DNA from: Welwitschia mirabilis | Taxonomy: Eukaryota; Gnetophyta; Gnetopsida; Welwitschiales | DNA length: 64,000 nucleotides | NCBI GenBank assembly: GCA_051453625.1 | Contig: JBOZIK010000001.1 | Location: 101,556,386 to 101,620,385, forward strand | Reading direction: 5' to 3' | Shown: one piece after another, positions 1 through 11,914 of the stretch | How the letters are laid out: each line of letters opens with the position of its first letter | Numbering within the stretch: the stretch's first letter is position 1 | Notes under the pieces: model-generated | Seen by the model: only the letters and a program-made list of their open reading frames with translations | Databases searched by the model: none | Told to the model about the DNA's origin: nothing | Translations under genes and position numbers: made by a program

Positions 1-1368
1 GACAAATCTAGATTCAAGCAACTAAGCCACTTTAATGGAGAAGAAGTGACTCTTGAGGACAATGGAAGAGCAAAAATAGAAGGTATTAGAATCATTGATG
101 GAGGTAATCTTCTAGAATAAATTAATTTTTGTAATTAAATGGTTTAAAGCATAATTTACTAAGCATTAGTTAATTTTTTTACAAAGGTCACAAAGTAATT
201 TTTGATAAATCAAAATGTGAAATTTTGCATGGAAAATCAAATGATGTAATTCTTAGAGCTAGTAGAATAGACAATGTTTATACCATAGATCAATTGTTTT
301 CTCCATGTTATTTCTTAAATATTCCTTAAGAAGAATTGTGGTATAAACATTTGGGTCATGTTAACTATGATCAATTGAAAATGATTATTCATAAAAAGAT
401 AATGAAAGTAATTCCTAAAATAAATATATAAAAATAAGGTTTATGTAATGCATGCCAAAAGGGAAAACAAATTAGGAGATCTCATAAAAGAAAAATGCAA
501 GCTTCAACATCTATGTCATAAGGGATTATTCATATGGATTTAGTACATCTTTCTTAAACTCAAAGTCTAGGTGGAAAATATTATTTTCTAACCATGATTA
601 ATGATTTCTCTAGATATACTTCAGTAGCATTTTCGTTAAACAAGTCTAAAGCTTATAAACATTTGATTGAAATTTGTAATAAGATTCAAAAGGAAAAAGG
701 GTATACCATAAAGAGAATAAGAATTGATCATGGTGGTGAATTTAAAATAATTTTTTTAAGAGATATTACATTAAAAATGGAATTAATCATTACTTTTCAG
801 CCCCAAAAACACACAACAAAATGGTATAACTGAAAGAAATAATAGATTCCTTTAAGAAATGGCTTGAACTATCCTAAATGATAAGGAAGTTCCTAAATTG
901 TTTTGGGCTAAGACAGTTAAAATAGCATGCTATATTATTAACAGAGTATATCTTAAACTTGGTACTAATAAAACACCTTACAAGTTATAAAAAAGAAGAT
1001 AACCAAATTTGTCATACTTCAAAGTTTTCAAAAGTAAATGCTATGTGATAAAAGATAAAGAACATTTGAGAAAATTTGAGTCAAAATCCGATGAAGCTAT
1101 CTTCTTGTATTATTCAACTAGAAGTAGAGCCTATTGTGTTTTTAACATAAGAATGTTAATGATAGAAGAGTTAATAAACATGAAAATTGATGAGATTTAC
1201 ACAAGAACAAACTACACAGATGAGGAGAAGATCATGATCACAAGTATTCCCACAACCCATGAAGGTTCTACCAAAAGAATTGAAGTTCAAATAAAAGAAT
1301 GCACATTGAAAAAGCCTAAGATTCTTAAATATCATCCTTTAGACCTAATTATTAAAGAAGTTAATTAA
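1..1368 (+). pseudogene. copia protease tail, GAG-pre-integrase and integrase remnant (C1)
   Basis: Bases 1-117 encode the stretch that follows the protease active site (DKSRFKQLSHFNGEEV). About 335-480 encode the GAG-pre-integrase domain, with LWYKHLGHVNYDQL and the CxxCQKGK zinc-binding tail. The integrase core starts near 535 (MDLVH) and continues through LGGKYYFLTMINDFSRY, where the family has a catalytic Asp and this copy has Asn. The second catalytic region IRIDHGGEF (about 718-741) keeps its Asp. The C-terminal part at 1009-1368 is the longest open stretch and includes SYFKVFKSKCYV. At least five stops interrupt it (for example about 521, 556, 831, 854 and 868), so no functional integrase can be made. 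Reading the family is secure; exact domain edges are approximate. Confidence 0.9.
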
Positions 1369-1439
1369 AAAATTCATATAAGAGTTTTCATGAAAAATTT
1401 GTATGCTTATGTTTGTTATGTCTCAAAGATAGAGCCCAA

Positions 1440-2850
1440 GAAATTTGAAGAAACAAAAATTCATGAGGAATGAATGATGGCAATTAAAGATGAGCTACAA
1501 TAATTCAAAAAGAATGATGTTTGGAAGCTAGTAAAAAGGCCAAAACATAAGAATGTCATTGGAATTAAATAGATCTTTAAAAAAAATGTAATGAAGAAAA
1601 CAATGTCATTAAAATCAAGGCAAGATTAATAGCTCAAGGCTACAATCAAATAGAAGGCATCGATATAGGAGATACTTTTTCTTCTGTTACAAGGTTGGAT
1701 AGCATTAGAATGTTTTTGTCCTTTGTAGCTTTCAAGAATTTCAAAATATATCAAATGAATGTAAAAAGTAATTTTCTAAATGGCACATTAATTGAAGAAG
1801 TCTATGTAGAACAACCAAAAGGTTTTATTAATCTTCATAAAACTAATCATGTATATAGACTTAAGAAAGCTAGCTTCCTATACCAAGATCTTGGTATAAG
1901 AAGCTAGCTACATTTTTAAATAAAAATGGATATACTCAATGAACTATAGACAAAACCTTATTTGTAAAGAATTTGAAAAAGTATTTCATTATTATACAAA
2001 TTTATGTAGATGATATTTCCTTTAGTGCCTCAAATGAAAAGATATTAAAAGAATTTGTAAATATCATGATAAAACAATTTGAAATAAGTATGCTTGATAA
2101 CGTTAAGATGTTTCTTGTATTTCAAATCAAGAAAAGTAAAGATGAAATATTTATTTCTTAATCCAAATGTATGAGAGATTTAAACAAATGGTTTGGTTTA
2201 GAAAATGCAAAAACAACTAGCACTCCTATGTCTACATCAGGTAAAGTAAGTTTGGATGAAAATAGTAAATTAGTATATTAAAAAATTTACAAAAGTATGA
2301 TTTGTAGTTTGATATATTTGACTGCAAGTAGATCAAATATCATGTTTAACATTGAAGTATGTGAAAGATATCAATTTCAACCTAAATAATCACATCTTCA
2401 AGTAGTAAAAAGAATAATTAGGTATGCAAAGGACACATGTAATTATTATTTATGGTATCCCACTGAGACATCCTTTGAAATTATAGGTTTTAGTGATGTG
2501 GATTGAGCTAGATGCAAAGATGATAGAAAAAGAACAAGTAGAAATTGCTTTCTTCTAGGTTCATGTCTAGTAGGATGGACAAGCAAGAAACAAAACTCTA
2601 TCTCTCTCCATGACAGAATCTAAATATATTGTAGCAGGTAGTTCTTTTACTGACCTTTTATGGATGAAGGACATCTTAAAAGACTTTGATATTAATTTTA
2701 AATAAGTTTCTATTTTCTGTGATGACAAACATCTCTATGAATTTTGTAACTTCAGACCAATAATTGATAGATACTTTACTAAACCCATAAGCTTTGATAC
2801 TTTTCTTTGTCTTAGAATGAACTGGGGATTCTCTCACTCTTTTATGATTG
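1440..2850 (+). pseudogene. copia reverse transcriptase-RNase H remnant (C1)
   Basis: The RT begins with the usual copia N-terminus (MMAIKDELQ, then FKKNDVWKLV) and continues through [19 protein letters not shown] at about 1623-1680 after a frame change near 1590. The YVDD catalytic box is intact at 2003-2014. Just before it, the YGLKQAPR block is missing and replaced by an inverted copy of flanking sequence (see 1868-1909). The region STPMSTSGKVSLDE (about 2219-2260) and the tract to about 2610 are RNase H-linked; the family Trp in DVDWAG is a stop here. The end of the domain (TKPISFDTFLCL) lies near 2780-2815. Non-functional. Confidence 0.9.
1868..1909. repeat. 42-bp near-perfect palindrome inside the C1 RT
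   Basis: The two arms AGCTAGCTTCC... and ...AAGAAGCTAGCT meet at the centre AAGATCTT with no spacer. Only one base pair (C at 1878 opposite A at 1899) fails to match. The right arm (TTGGTATAAGAAGCTAGC) is the expected RT sequence coding WYKKLA, so the left arm is an inverted copy of it that has replaced the LYGLKQAPRA codons seen in elements B, C and E. Confidence 0.95.
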
Positions 2851-2879
2851 ATTATAGGATGGTTAACCAAATTTTTATT

Positions 2880-3474
2880 TAGTCAACTAGTTTTAGACTC
2901 AGTCGCCTGATCATCGAGGTTCTGTAATTGTCCCAGCAATAGTACAAAATAGTAATTTGATTTCTAGGTAATTATTTCTTCTCTCCTTTATTATTGATGT
3001 CAAAAGGGATAGAATTAGTTATTTGTTTGTTAAATATTTTTTAACTATTAGTTATTTATTTGTTAAATATTTATGCATAAAATGGTATTTCATCTGAAAT
3101 CCTAAATCTATTTGTGGATTTTAAAATTATACATACTAAATATGTTTTTCTTTTGGTATTTTAGGTGCTTAACTAGAAAAGTTTAAAGGCTTTTTAACAT
3201 TTGGAAATAAACTATAATTTGTGATATCTGATTTAATGTTAAATAAGTTTACATGCTCACATTATGCTTTTCATAAAGTTATTCTTTTTTAAAAATGTCA
3301 AATGTGCATATTAAATTATTTTATTTAAAACATAAAATTTGTTTGTTTAAAATTATTTTACTTGTTTCAAAAGAAATATTATTTTGCAAATAGGCATTTT
3401 GTAAGGGAGAGCTTTATAAGAGTTCTAATTTTTCACAACTAAGTGTTGTTTTCCATCAATGTCAAAGGGGGAGA
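2880..3474 (+). promoter_or_regulatory. C1 3' non-coding region with spare and main polypurine tracts
   Basis: No gene is visible. A spare polypurine-like motif, GATGTCAAAAGGGATAG, lies at 2996-3012. The main tract CAAAGGGGGAGA at 3463-3474 abuts the LTR and would prime plus-strand DNA synthesis. Multiple such motifs upstream of the 3' LTR are a reported hallmark of Sireviruses. Confidence 0.75.
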
Positions 3475-4957
3475 TTTTTAAAATATGTTTTGCTAATTGA
3501 TGTTAAACTAATGTTTTTTGTATAGCAAATTTTATGTATCTTATGTAGAAGATGTTAAATTACTTGCAGGTCAAAAGATGGAACTGAAATCATCAACTTC
3601 TGAGTACTAAAAACCTACTAATTCATTTACCCTCAAGATGGGATCAACTAAATTTTTAAAAGGTTGACTACACCTGAAGCAGATAGAAAATGAACTGCAT
3701 CCAAAGGGGTTGACTTGATTTTTGATGGGGTTGATTGGACCTGTAACCTCAAGAACCAGTGTCTTTGAACTGAATGGAAAGGGGTTAATTAGATCTTTAT
3801 GGGGTTAACTAGATTTGAGAACCTGATAAATAATATCCTTAGACTAAATAACAAGGGGTTAACCAAACCTAAGTCCTGTGTCACTGGTACAACTAAGCCA
3901 ATCATCATGGAGTCAACTGGACACCTGAAGGAATCGACTAGACTCCATGCAGAAAACTAAAAAGTAATTTTATCAAAGAAGTGGGTGACCAAATAAAGTA
4001 GCAAGAAAATGGACTAGGGTTAATTGGACCTAGATGAGGTTGACCATAGAGGGAGTCATAAGAAATTAGAAACCAAATTTCTAACTCAAGTGACTTGTGT
4101 AACTCAAGGAACCACATGGAAGTCGAATGGATTTTTGTGGAGTCGATCAGATGGAGTAAAAATAAAATTTTTCTAAAAGTTATGGATCTATTATATAACC
4201 ATTAGGTAGTCATTTTCTAGCCATTTATAGCTATTGGAAGCACATATCAAATGTAATAAATCCTAAAAGCCTTTTAATATAAATAGCTAAGACATAGATG
4301 ACCAAAGAATCTTTGTTGGAACTATTTTCATTTGGACAAATTTATTGGATCTGAAGGATCAAGCATTATATTTGGGTGACTTTTACTACTATATTTTGGC
4401 ATCTATATTTCTGACTGAAGAATATCTACTATTGGTATTCTTTTTACATTCAAGATTAAATCAAGAGCTTCATTTGTTTTACTTCTATAGAAGGAGAGAT
4501 CCATCAAATTTACTGATTCAAGAATGAGTGATATCTGTTTTCTAAAGGCATTATTACATCACTATCTTGCTTTGTGAAAGGTTAAGACTAAGCCTTCAAA
4601 AGTTCATTTTAAAAGTTAAAACTAAGCATAGAAAATTCTATTTATAAAGGTTATAGGTGAACCTAGAATACCTGGTGAAGTGACAAAGACGTGAGATCTA
4701 GATTGGAAATAAGCTGATCATCAAGAGTGGAGTAGAGGATTTCCCAAGCCACTATAAATTCAGCTTGTATTAGATTAATATTTTTATGCTTTTAGTTTTT
4801 ATTTCTTTACTTTCATTATTTTATCATATTATACTCATTTTAGATTAGTTCATTATTATATTCAAGTTTTGAATTAGATTGGATTCATTTAGAATATTAT
4901 GTTTAATTTCTTTTTCTAGAACCTATTCACCCCCCTCTAGGGTTTTTAATCCTATCA
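3475..4957 (+). repeat. 3' LTR of C1
   Basis: The start is set by the polypurine tract and by alignment with the LTR starts at 21154, 39077, 48383 and 51064 (shared GATGTYAAACTAA... block). The end CCTATCA lies just after the CACCCCCCTCTAGGG tail typical of these LTRs. The first half is filled with degenerate copies of GGGGTTGACTAGACC. A possible TATA box (AATATAAATAG) lies near 4276. The TG start is decayed. The length is about 1.48 kb. Confidence 0.85.
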
Positions 4958-4989
4958 AATTACATTGAAAATATTATGTTGCAAACCTT

Positions 4990-6955
4990 TCATAAAAAAT
5001 ACAACCTTTACCTCTAGCAAATTACCTCCTTTAATAGTATTAATATCTTTAATCAATGCTTTTTTATTATCTTCAAAATTTACCACTTGTTTATCTTATT
5101 TCATGAAAGTGGTGAAGCTAGATTTTTCTCTAGTCATTTGTCTTGGCATCCACTATCAATGGATCAAGCATACTCATTCACTAATTTTAGTGCAACTTGT
5201 ACTAAAAGTGTTGATTTTGATTTTGATACCCATACTTTTCTTGGTTTATCCTATACAAAACACTGTACCATTCTACTAGGACTATTGAATTGTTAGTATA
5301 ATATCTATTTTTGAATTTCATTAGATACCTATATTGATAATGACCTCTATTATTGTAAATAATAATAGATAATATTATTTTACAATGTTAAATACTCATA
5401 CCTTGGCTTGTAATTCCATTTGTCAAATAAAGAGGCTAAATTGCTAGTTAAGGCTTCATTGTATCCTAAGCCACTTTTTTCATTTAAGATTCTAAATTTC
5501 TCATTGATTTTCTTTGAGTCTAATAGTTTTTATCTTACATTCTTAAAATCACATGTTAGTCTACTAATCTTAGGTTTAAGAGTTAAGTTTTTAAAAGGTA
5601 TTTTTTTACAAGAAATCTTTTCGTATTCATAAGATTCTTTAGGAGCATGAAGAAACTTTTACATCTTAATACATATCTTTTAAAAATTAAAAATTATTTA
5701 GAAATTGAGTTATACCTTTCTTAAAGACCCATACCTGTATCATCTTTACTTTCTGATTCACACTCTTTTTTTATCTCATCATTTTATTCTTGAAGATGTA
5801 CAATGGTTATGTAGGAAGAATGAGCTTTTTCATTTTCAGATTTTCTAATTCTATTACTTTTTTATCATCATCCCATCTTATGAAGAAAGATCTTCATTTC
5901 TTTGGCTTTTTGTTTTATTCATTTTCCTACATTCTATTAATACTAAGACATTTTGAGGCTATATGTTCTCATCCTCTACATACCTAACATTCTAGTTTGA
6001 AAACATTAAATTTATAAGAAAAAGAAGTACTGCTAGAAGACTTACCTTTAAACTTACCGTTGGCTTGAAATCCTAATGATTTTCTAAAGTCATCCATTTT
6101 TTCATACTTACATGAAAGAACTTTTTTTAACCTTCATCATGATGAGAGTGAGTTTTTCATCTACTTCACCCTTAAATTCATCTTCTTTTGATTCTTTCTT
6201 TACCTTTCTTTTTGAACTTTATTTTATGCTTTAGTTTTCTTAAGAGTAATGCACTTTTATTTTAAGGTACCATCTTGTATGATATTCATTTCATATGTTG
6301 TTAGAGCATTTTAAAGTCCTTTTATCTTTATAAAGTTAAAATCTCTTGACTCTTTCATGGCTATAGTCTTGGACTTGTATTCAATGGTTTGAAATCTAAC
6401 AAATTTTTGTATTACCTTGACCTTTTAAAAACATTTATCAATTTCATGTATTGTGTTTATAATGTTGGAGACTCTTATGAAGTACCTATGAACTATCTCT
6501 CCATTATTCGTCTTTAGATTTTCCAATTGGTTCATCTATATAAGTAGTTTTGACTACTTGATAATAAAAGTTCCTTTATATGTTCTAATTAGAACATTCC
6601 AAATATCTTATGCTTTCTTATGACTTGCTATTATATTGAACTTCTTCATTTTTAGAGCTAAATAAATAGAATTTTTGGCTTTGAAATCATACATGAAGGT
6701 TTCTTTTTCTTTATCTTCCTAAATGTTTCTTTGCTTGATATGTTTAATGGTGTTTCCTGTAGCATCTATTATGATTTCTATAGGATATATATATTCTTAT
6801 CCTATGCTTTATCATGTCTAAATTTAAAATACTATAATTACACCCACATCCTTATCTTCCAATAGGAATATTTTATTTCATTGGAAATTAGAGGTCTAAT
6901 AGATGGCACCCATTTTGTAGTTCACTCAAGGAGGATACTTCTTTTTATGAGTACT
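4990..6955 (-). pseudogene. copia gag and protease remnant (C0)
   Basis: On the minus strand, gag begins near 6900 with a family-typical start (RPLISNEIKYSYWKIRMWV), the capsid-like domain of plant copia gag. It continues with many stops to a zinc knuckle at 5989-5948. The knuckle has the CX2CX4HX4C spacing intact (Cys at 5989-5987, 5980-5978 and 5950-5948), but two codons between the ligands are stops (TAG, TGA). The protease follows near 5150-5010 (PRQMTREKSSFTTFM, then KGGNLLE), where family members have SGCSRHMT. The plus-strand reading frames across 4965-5987 are shadows of this gene. It is not expressed as a functional protein. Confidence 0.8.
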
Positions 6956-6956
6956 T

Positions 6957-6968
6957 GCTCTAATACCA
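6957..6968 (-). other. tRNA primer-binding site of C0
   Basis: The minus strand reads TGGTATTAGAGC, two bases after the LTR end CA at 6971. It is one transition away from the plant copia initiator-Met primer site TGGTATCAGAGC. Confidence 0.85.
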
Positions 6969-6970
6969 CT

Positions 6971-7617
6971 TGAGGATTGTTGAATGCATAGGGTAGGAGT
7001 GAATTCATTATATTAAATAAAAATTACACTAATAGCAAAATAAAAAATAGTATATTAATCACCTTACCAAGATAATTTGGTTTCCCAACTTTAGTATATT
7101 CACAGAGGATAGCTTCATCTCACACCTCTAGAGATATTTAACTTGTAAAGAATAGTGGTTTAGCTTAGAACTAACCTTATAATAATATGAGAGTCTCCTT
7201 GCAAGATAGCATTTTATTTCTCTTAAAAAACCAATAACGTTCTAACAGGTATAACCACAAAGTGAGATGCTTCTCATAAGGTAGAAGACTCTTCCCCTTG
7301 GTGAAATAATAATGTTCTCATAAACACAACTACAAAGTGAGATGCTCCTTACAAGGTAGAAAACTCTTCCTCTTAGGAATATAATAATGTGCTTATATAT
7401 ATAATCACAAAGTAATATGCTCATCTAAAGTAGTAAACTCTTTTCCTTATGAAAATACAAGAACAAAAGTGCTCATAGGCACTCACAAAGCACACTCGTA
7501 TAAGGGTTTCCTTATAATGAGAAATACTAGCAAGGGATTCTTGAGATTTGATAATACAAGTATGGACTTTACAATAATATTCAAGAATCAAATAGTTCAA
7601 CAATGTAAGATCCAACA
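6971..7617 (-). repeat. 5' LTR of C0
   Basis: On the minus strand it begins TGTTGGATCTTACATTG (from 7617) and ends ATGCATTCAACAATCCTCA at 6971, beside the primer site. The 3' end is secure. The TG end is chosen by the TGTT motif and is less certain. About 650 bp. It contains a 75-bp tandem repeat. Confidence 0.65.
7181..7500 (-). repeat. 75-bp tandem repeat, about four copies, in the C0 LTR
   Basis: The anchor CACAAAGTGAGATGC recurs at 7256, 7331, 7406 and 7484, giving periods of 75, 75 and 78 bp. Each unit also holds a version of AAGGTAGAAGACTCTTCC. Because 75 is a multiple of three, the minus strand shows spurious repeated open frames (RGRVFYL twice). Confidence 0.85.
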
Positions 7618-10163
7618 AACAAACAAGCTTTAATAATGTAGCATTAATGGAGGTCTTGACTTCCTTATTATTATCATCATCATGAGTGCTAAAAAAGGAT
7701 GCAATAATATAGGATCCAAGAATAAAAGATATAGAGTCTAAAAGTTCATTTTGTACATGATAGCTTTAATGCTTTGTGAGAAGTTCCAATCACCCATGCA
7801 TTCTTCATTTCTTTTGTATTAGATTAGTTCATTCTATTTATTATATTCATTTGATTTATTCCATCATGTTGTATCTTTATACCATTTAAGAGATGCTAGT
7901 TGTTCAATCTTAGATAGAAGCCATTTAAACTTTGCGACTATTGTGTAATGGATATAAGTGTCAAATATTTGGACATGCATCTTTATTTTATTTTATTTTT
8001 TATGTGAAGCTTAATGAAAAATGTCATTAAAATTATAAACATCTGCTAACATTCAAACATCTTCACCTAGTAGACATCTTCATTGAAAGTGTCTAGATCT
8101 TAATGAAAATTGATTTTTATAATTTATAGTTCTGTATAGTCATGAATCCATAATGCAAATCTCAATACCTTTCCTAGAAAGTGAAATAATCATTAAAGTA
8201 TAAAATAACTTTGTTACATATTTTAGTTCATCATAGAAATCTTCAAACATGTAGACGTCTTTCATCAATATTAGATTCAACTTTTAGCATAGTCATTGTT
8301 AATAAGATTGGCATCTTTAGCCTATGACTTAAAAGCTAATACATCATAAACATCTTTAAAGTATAGATGTCTTTACTATAGATGTCTTCATAGTCTAGTC
8401 ATCTTCACCATAAACATCTTCCATTTTGTAGATGTCTTTAGTCAATAGATTTGGTAATTTTAATTTAGAGCTTTTCCTAAGATATCATCTTAAAGGTCTA
8501 ATATTAACTTATGTTATTTGTGATCTAATTTTATTTGAATTAACTTATCCATATAATAATACAAAATATTTGACAAGTTAAATCATTAAAACTAGATTTA
8601 CCAATATATGGATTTTGTTAAAGGTATTCCTCTAGAGTTTACTTAGGTTAAATAAAATTTATTATAGTCCATTTAAATTAATCATGATTCTAAAATATGT
8701 AGAGATAGATAGATTATAGTTCATAAGGTATTTTAGATGGATTAGATGTCCAATGCATATTGAATTTTAGAAAGTAGGTTACAAAATTAACCATAAGAAC
8801 ATATTTTCTTAACTTTTAAAGATTTTAAAGAAAGTGAAATATTAGAAATGATTTAGAGGAGTGCACTCAAATTTTAGTTTAAGTTTTATACTCTCTTGAG
8901 TAGGAAGGTAATAGTGCTAGCCAAGGAAGAAGTCAACACTAGTTATTTTAGGATAAATATATTAAAAAAGTACAAAGTTTACATTTAGGTCAATGCAAAA
9001 GTTTTCTTATTATAAGGTCTTTGAAAATTTTTATAGAAAAAAAGATTGACTTCAACTTAAAAAAATACAACCTAGGAAAATAGATCCTAAATTTTTTTAA
9101 TTTTAAACATTTTAAAAGTAGAAATAAAAAATATTAAAATTAAAAATTTATAGAAACTTATAGAAAATGACAAAAACATACAAAACATATTAGAGTCTAA
9201 ATCTAGATTTTTTGTCTTACAATTTTAGTTTTAGTTTCAACATGCAAGAAAGTCATTAGACCTATAATGTAAAGTTTTAGGTAGATATATGTTTCAAATT
9301 AGAAGAGAATAACTAAACAAAATGCAAAAAGCAAATCAATTTAAGTTTCACCAGAAAAGGGTAAGTACCCTTCATTGGAAGAAAAATAAAACATACAAAT
9401 GAAAAAGAAAATAACTAATTTGGGTATCACTAAAAAAAGGACCTGTGTGCATTACTAGAAAAAGAAAAATTAACTAAAAATTTCAAGAATAAAAACCATG
9501 CATTCTTGAAAAGCCAGTGTATCACTATTTCTAATAACAATGCTAAAATCTTAATTATGTGAGTATAATGAATCAGATTTAAAGTAGGTTAGAACCTAGT
9601 ATCTTTTTTTTATAGGGATATATATGAAGTAACCTAACAAATGGAACATAATTATATCTAACTTGTAATAAAACTAAAATAAAACAAAAACTAAAATTTT
9701 AAGAATTTAAATTAATTTGTGATTAGCATTATGAGGGAATGAAAGTGCTCCAAGAGTCTAATTGAGGCATCTAATGCTTCATCTTCACTCTAATAACTTC
9801 TGTATTTCTAAAACACATATACAATAATTAATTCATTAAGTGTGAAGGCCTAATCTCATCTATCACATGAATGTTAGTGAGTTATTTAGTCCCTTTGATA
9901 TTATCTAGTCCTTCATAATCATGGAAAGTATGAATGATTATGTATAAGATTCATCAAATGATAGTGACTACAAATCATAGAAGTAACCTTAAATAACTCT
10001 TTCAATAATGAAATAATTTGATAATAAAGTAGTTTCATTTAACGATTACTAATGTAAATTTTCACCTAAATATTGCTAATACTAATTTAATATGCATCAA
10101 TAATGAAACAATGAATAGCTACTTAGGAACTAGCCTTATGTAAAAATTGGTAATGCCAAATGC
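7618..10163. other. AT-rich intergenic DNA with short CATCTTC/GATGTCTT repeats
   Basis: I see no coding signal on either strand. From about 8040 to 8460 the motif (A)AACATCTTCA and its relative GATGTCTTTA recur about a dozen times at irregular spacing, possibly the remains of an LTR or minisatellite. The remainder is low-complexity AT-rich sequence. Confidence 0.5.
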
Positions 10164-10906
10164 ATGCATATTAATAATAAAAACAAAGGCCTCCACATAA
10201 TATATAACTGCTATTTAGGGGCTGGCTGTTCGCTGGCTAGTTCTGGCGTATGTGGGTATTCAAGGTTATGGGACTGGGGTTATAGGAGCTCACTCACCAT
10301 AGGATGTGGGCCTCCAATTCGTATGTACCAATATGTCAACCAACCAGTGCCACAACCATATAGATGGATTACATAGTTGTAATGGAGGTAAATGGGGGCC
10401 AAAATCACTTACCTTCATTGGCGAGGAAGGTTTTGTCTTTTTGGGAATATGCTGTTCCCATCATGCTCTTAACCCGGTGTGTCCCCCCTGAAACTGGGGC
10501 TTAGTTAGTATGGATTATCTCGTTCCCTGGTCAATAGTTATATCAGGTTGGATGTGGAATCTACTCCAGGAGGAGCGGTATAGACGTAGACGGTATCATA
10601 TCATCATGACCTCTCTCTTTTTCCATACTGCTGGGGATGCTTAATGCCACTTTGCCCACTAGCCTTATTTATGGTAAAACCATCTCTTAGTGTGGGCAGC
10701 ACTGGGTGTCTCTGAGCAACAAGGCTTACACCCATTCACATTGGTTCATCTAAAGTTCCTGACCCTCATGCACGTGTTTTGGGATGAGCCATCTTCCTAT
10801 CAATTAAGGTTAAGGAGTCAACTGAGCATCTCATTGGTGGGATTGAATACTCAAATTAAACCTTGAACACACATATATAGTAATACGGTTAGTTAGTTAT
10901 ATGTGC

Positions 10907-10934
10907 AGGGGAGGGGGGTGGGGTGGTGAGGGGT
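10907..10934 (+). repeat. G-rich tract with quadruplex potential
   Basis: Four separate runs of at least four G occur within 28 bases (GGGG, GGGGGG, GGGG, then GGGG after a GG), separated by one to six bases. It stands out strongly in this AT-rich window. Confidence 0.7.
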
Positions 10935-11868
10935 TGTTTTCGATATGGTTATAGTTCAAACTAGTTCCCTGGCCACTAAGGCACAGGTGAGCTGCTGCCT
11001 GTCCTTATTTTTTAACTAGAAGGCATGGATTTATGGCCATCAGGATAGATAACCCAGTAACTAATGTAAGCCTGTTCCCCGCTCTGTTACTCACGTAATT
11101 TGTTTCTCTTTTAACTTCTTGAAACCAGGTAGTTCATTTTTCTTGTAACCTATTGAAACTAGGGGTAACTGGGGTTATGTCTAGTTTGTGCCTAGTATGT
11201 CTGCCTAGCCCGGATGACTACCCTTACACTCTGAACCTGCTCTACTATGCGAGTGATGCTCATGAATGTGTCTCTTAAAATAATCTCAAGAGAAAGAAAA
11301 GATTCGCGGGTCGGTGGATAGGGGTATTATAAAACCAATAGCGGGCCTTCCACTTTGGGGTTCCGGCTGGTTCTAAGGTACCTTTCCCTAGTCATGGGAT
11401 ACCCCTCCAAAGTTCAGATACCTGTTATGTGCACCAACTATAGGAGATTATCTATGGGGATCAGTGGATATGCCGATCGACTGTGGATGGGTGTTTAAGA
11501 CTCCAAACAACATTATCGATGGTAGACGAACATTGAGTCATCTACCTTTATGGAACATCCCTAGGCCCGGTTGAGCAGAGATGAAAGTTGGGGTAATGTA
11601 CCTATAAGTTAGTACATAACCGGGATAACAATAGTATGCAACATCGATTCAGGTCCTTTATGGCCTTTGTTATTTTCCATTCTAGCAATAGCGACCTTAG
11701 GAGTGCTAATGTTATGCTGCTCGCTTTGTGTCTAACAAGCATTAGATGGAATTGCAGATCATCTAATTACCTAAATAACTCATTGTGGTTAGTTTCTATC
11801 TGTCACAATTGTCCACCCGAGACCACTCTCAGTATAACACTGATCTGATTTGATATCACCACACCATA

Positions 11869-11914
11869 GAGTATCACCACCACTACTACCACCACCACCA
11901 CCACCACCACCTCA
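11869..11914. repeat. CCA/CAC trinucleotide microsatellite
   Basis: An interrupted run of ACC/CAC units. A short TAGG/GTAG repeat follows at about 11936-11955. Confidence 0.85.

Larger units (their letters stand above)
1..4957 (+). mobile_element. Ty1/copia element C1, Sirevirus-like, 5' part outside the window
   Basis: The window opens inside the protease of a copia element and runs through GAG-pre-integrase, integrase, reverse transcriptase, RNase H, two polypurine tracts and a 3' LTR ending in CA at 4957. The order integrase before RT is diagnostic of Ty1/copia. Two features point to the Sirevirus lineage: a spare polypurine-like motif (GATGTCAAAAGGGATAG, 2996-3012) upstream of the real one, and close similarity to elements B, D and E in this window. 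C1 lacks the 3' env-like ORF present in those copies: only about 600 bases separate RNase H from the LTR. The element lies inside the minus-strand element C0. All reading frames are broken. Confidence 0.9.
4958..7617 (-). mobile_element. Ty1/copia element C0, minus strand, 5' half
   Basis: Read on the minus strand this region runs LTR (7617-6971), primer-binding site (6968-6957), gag, zinc knuckle and protease. It then stops at the C1 LTR end at 4957. The simplest reading is that C1 inserted into C0 just after its protease, and that the rest of C0 lies left of the window. It is a different copia family from C1, because the LTR is shorter and unrelated in sequence. Coding capacity is lost. Confidence 0.75.

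Noticed and set aside
7242-7618. Two adjacent minus-strand frames with repeated RGRVFYL
   Set aside because: Products of the 75-bp tandem repeat in a non-coding LTR.
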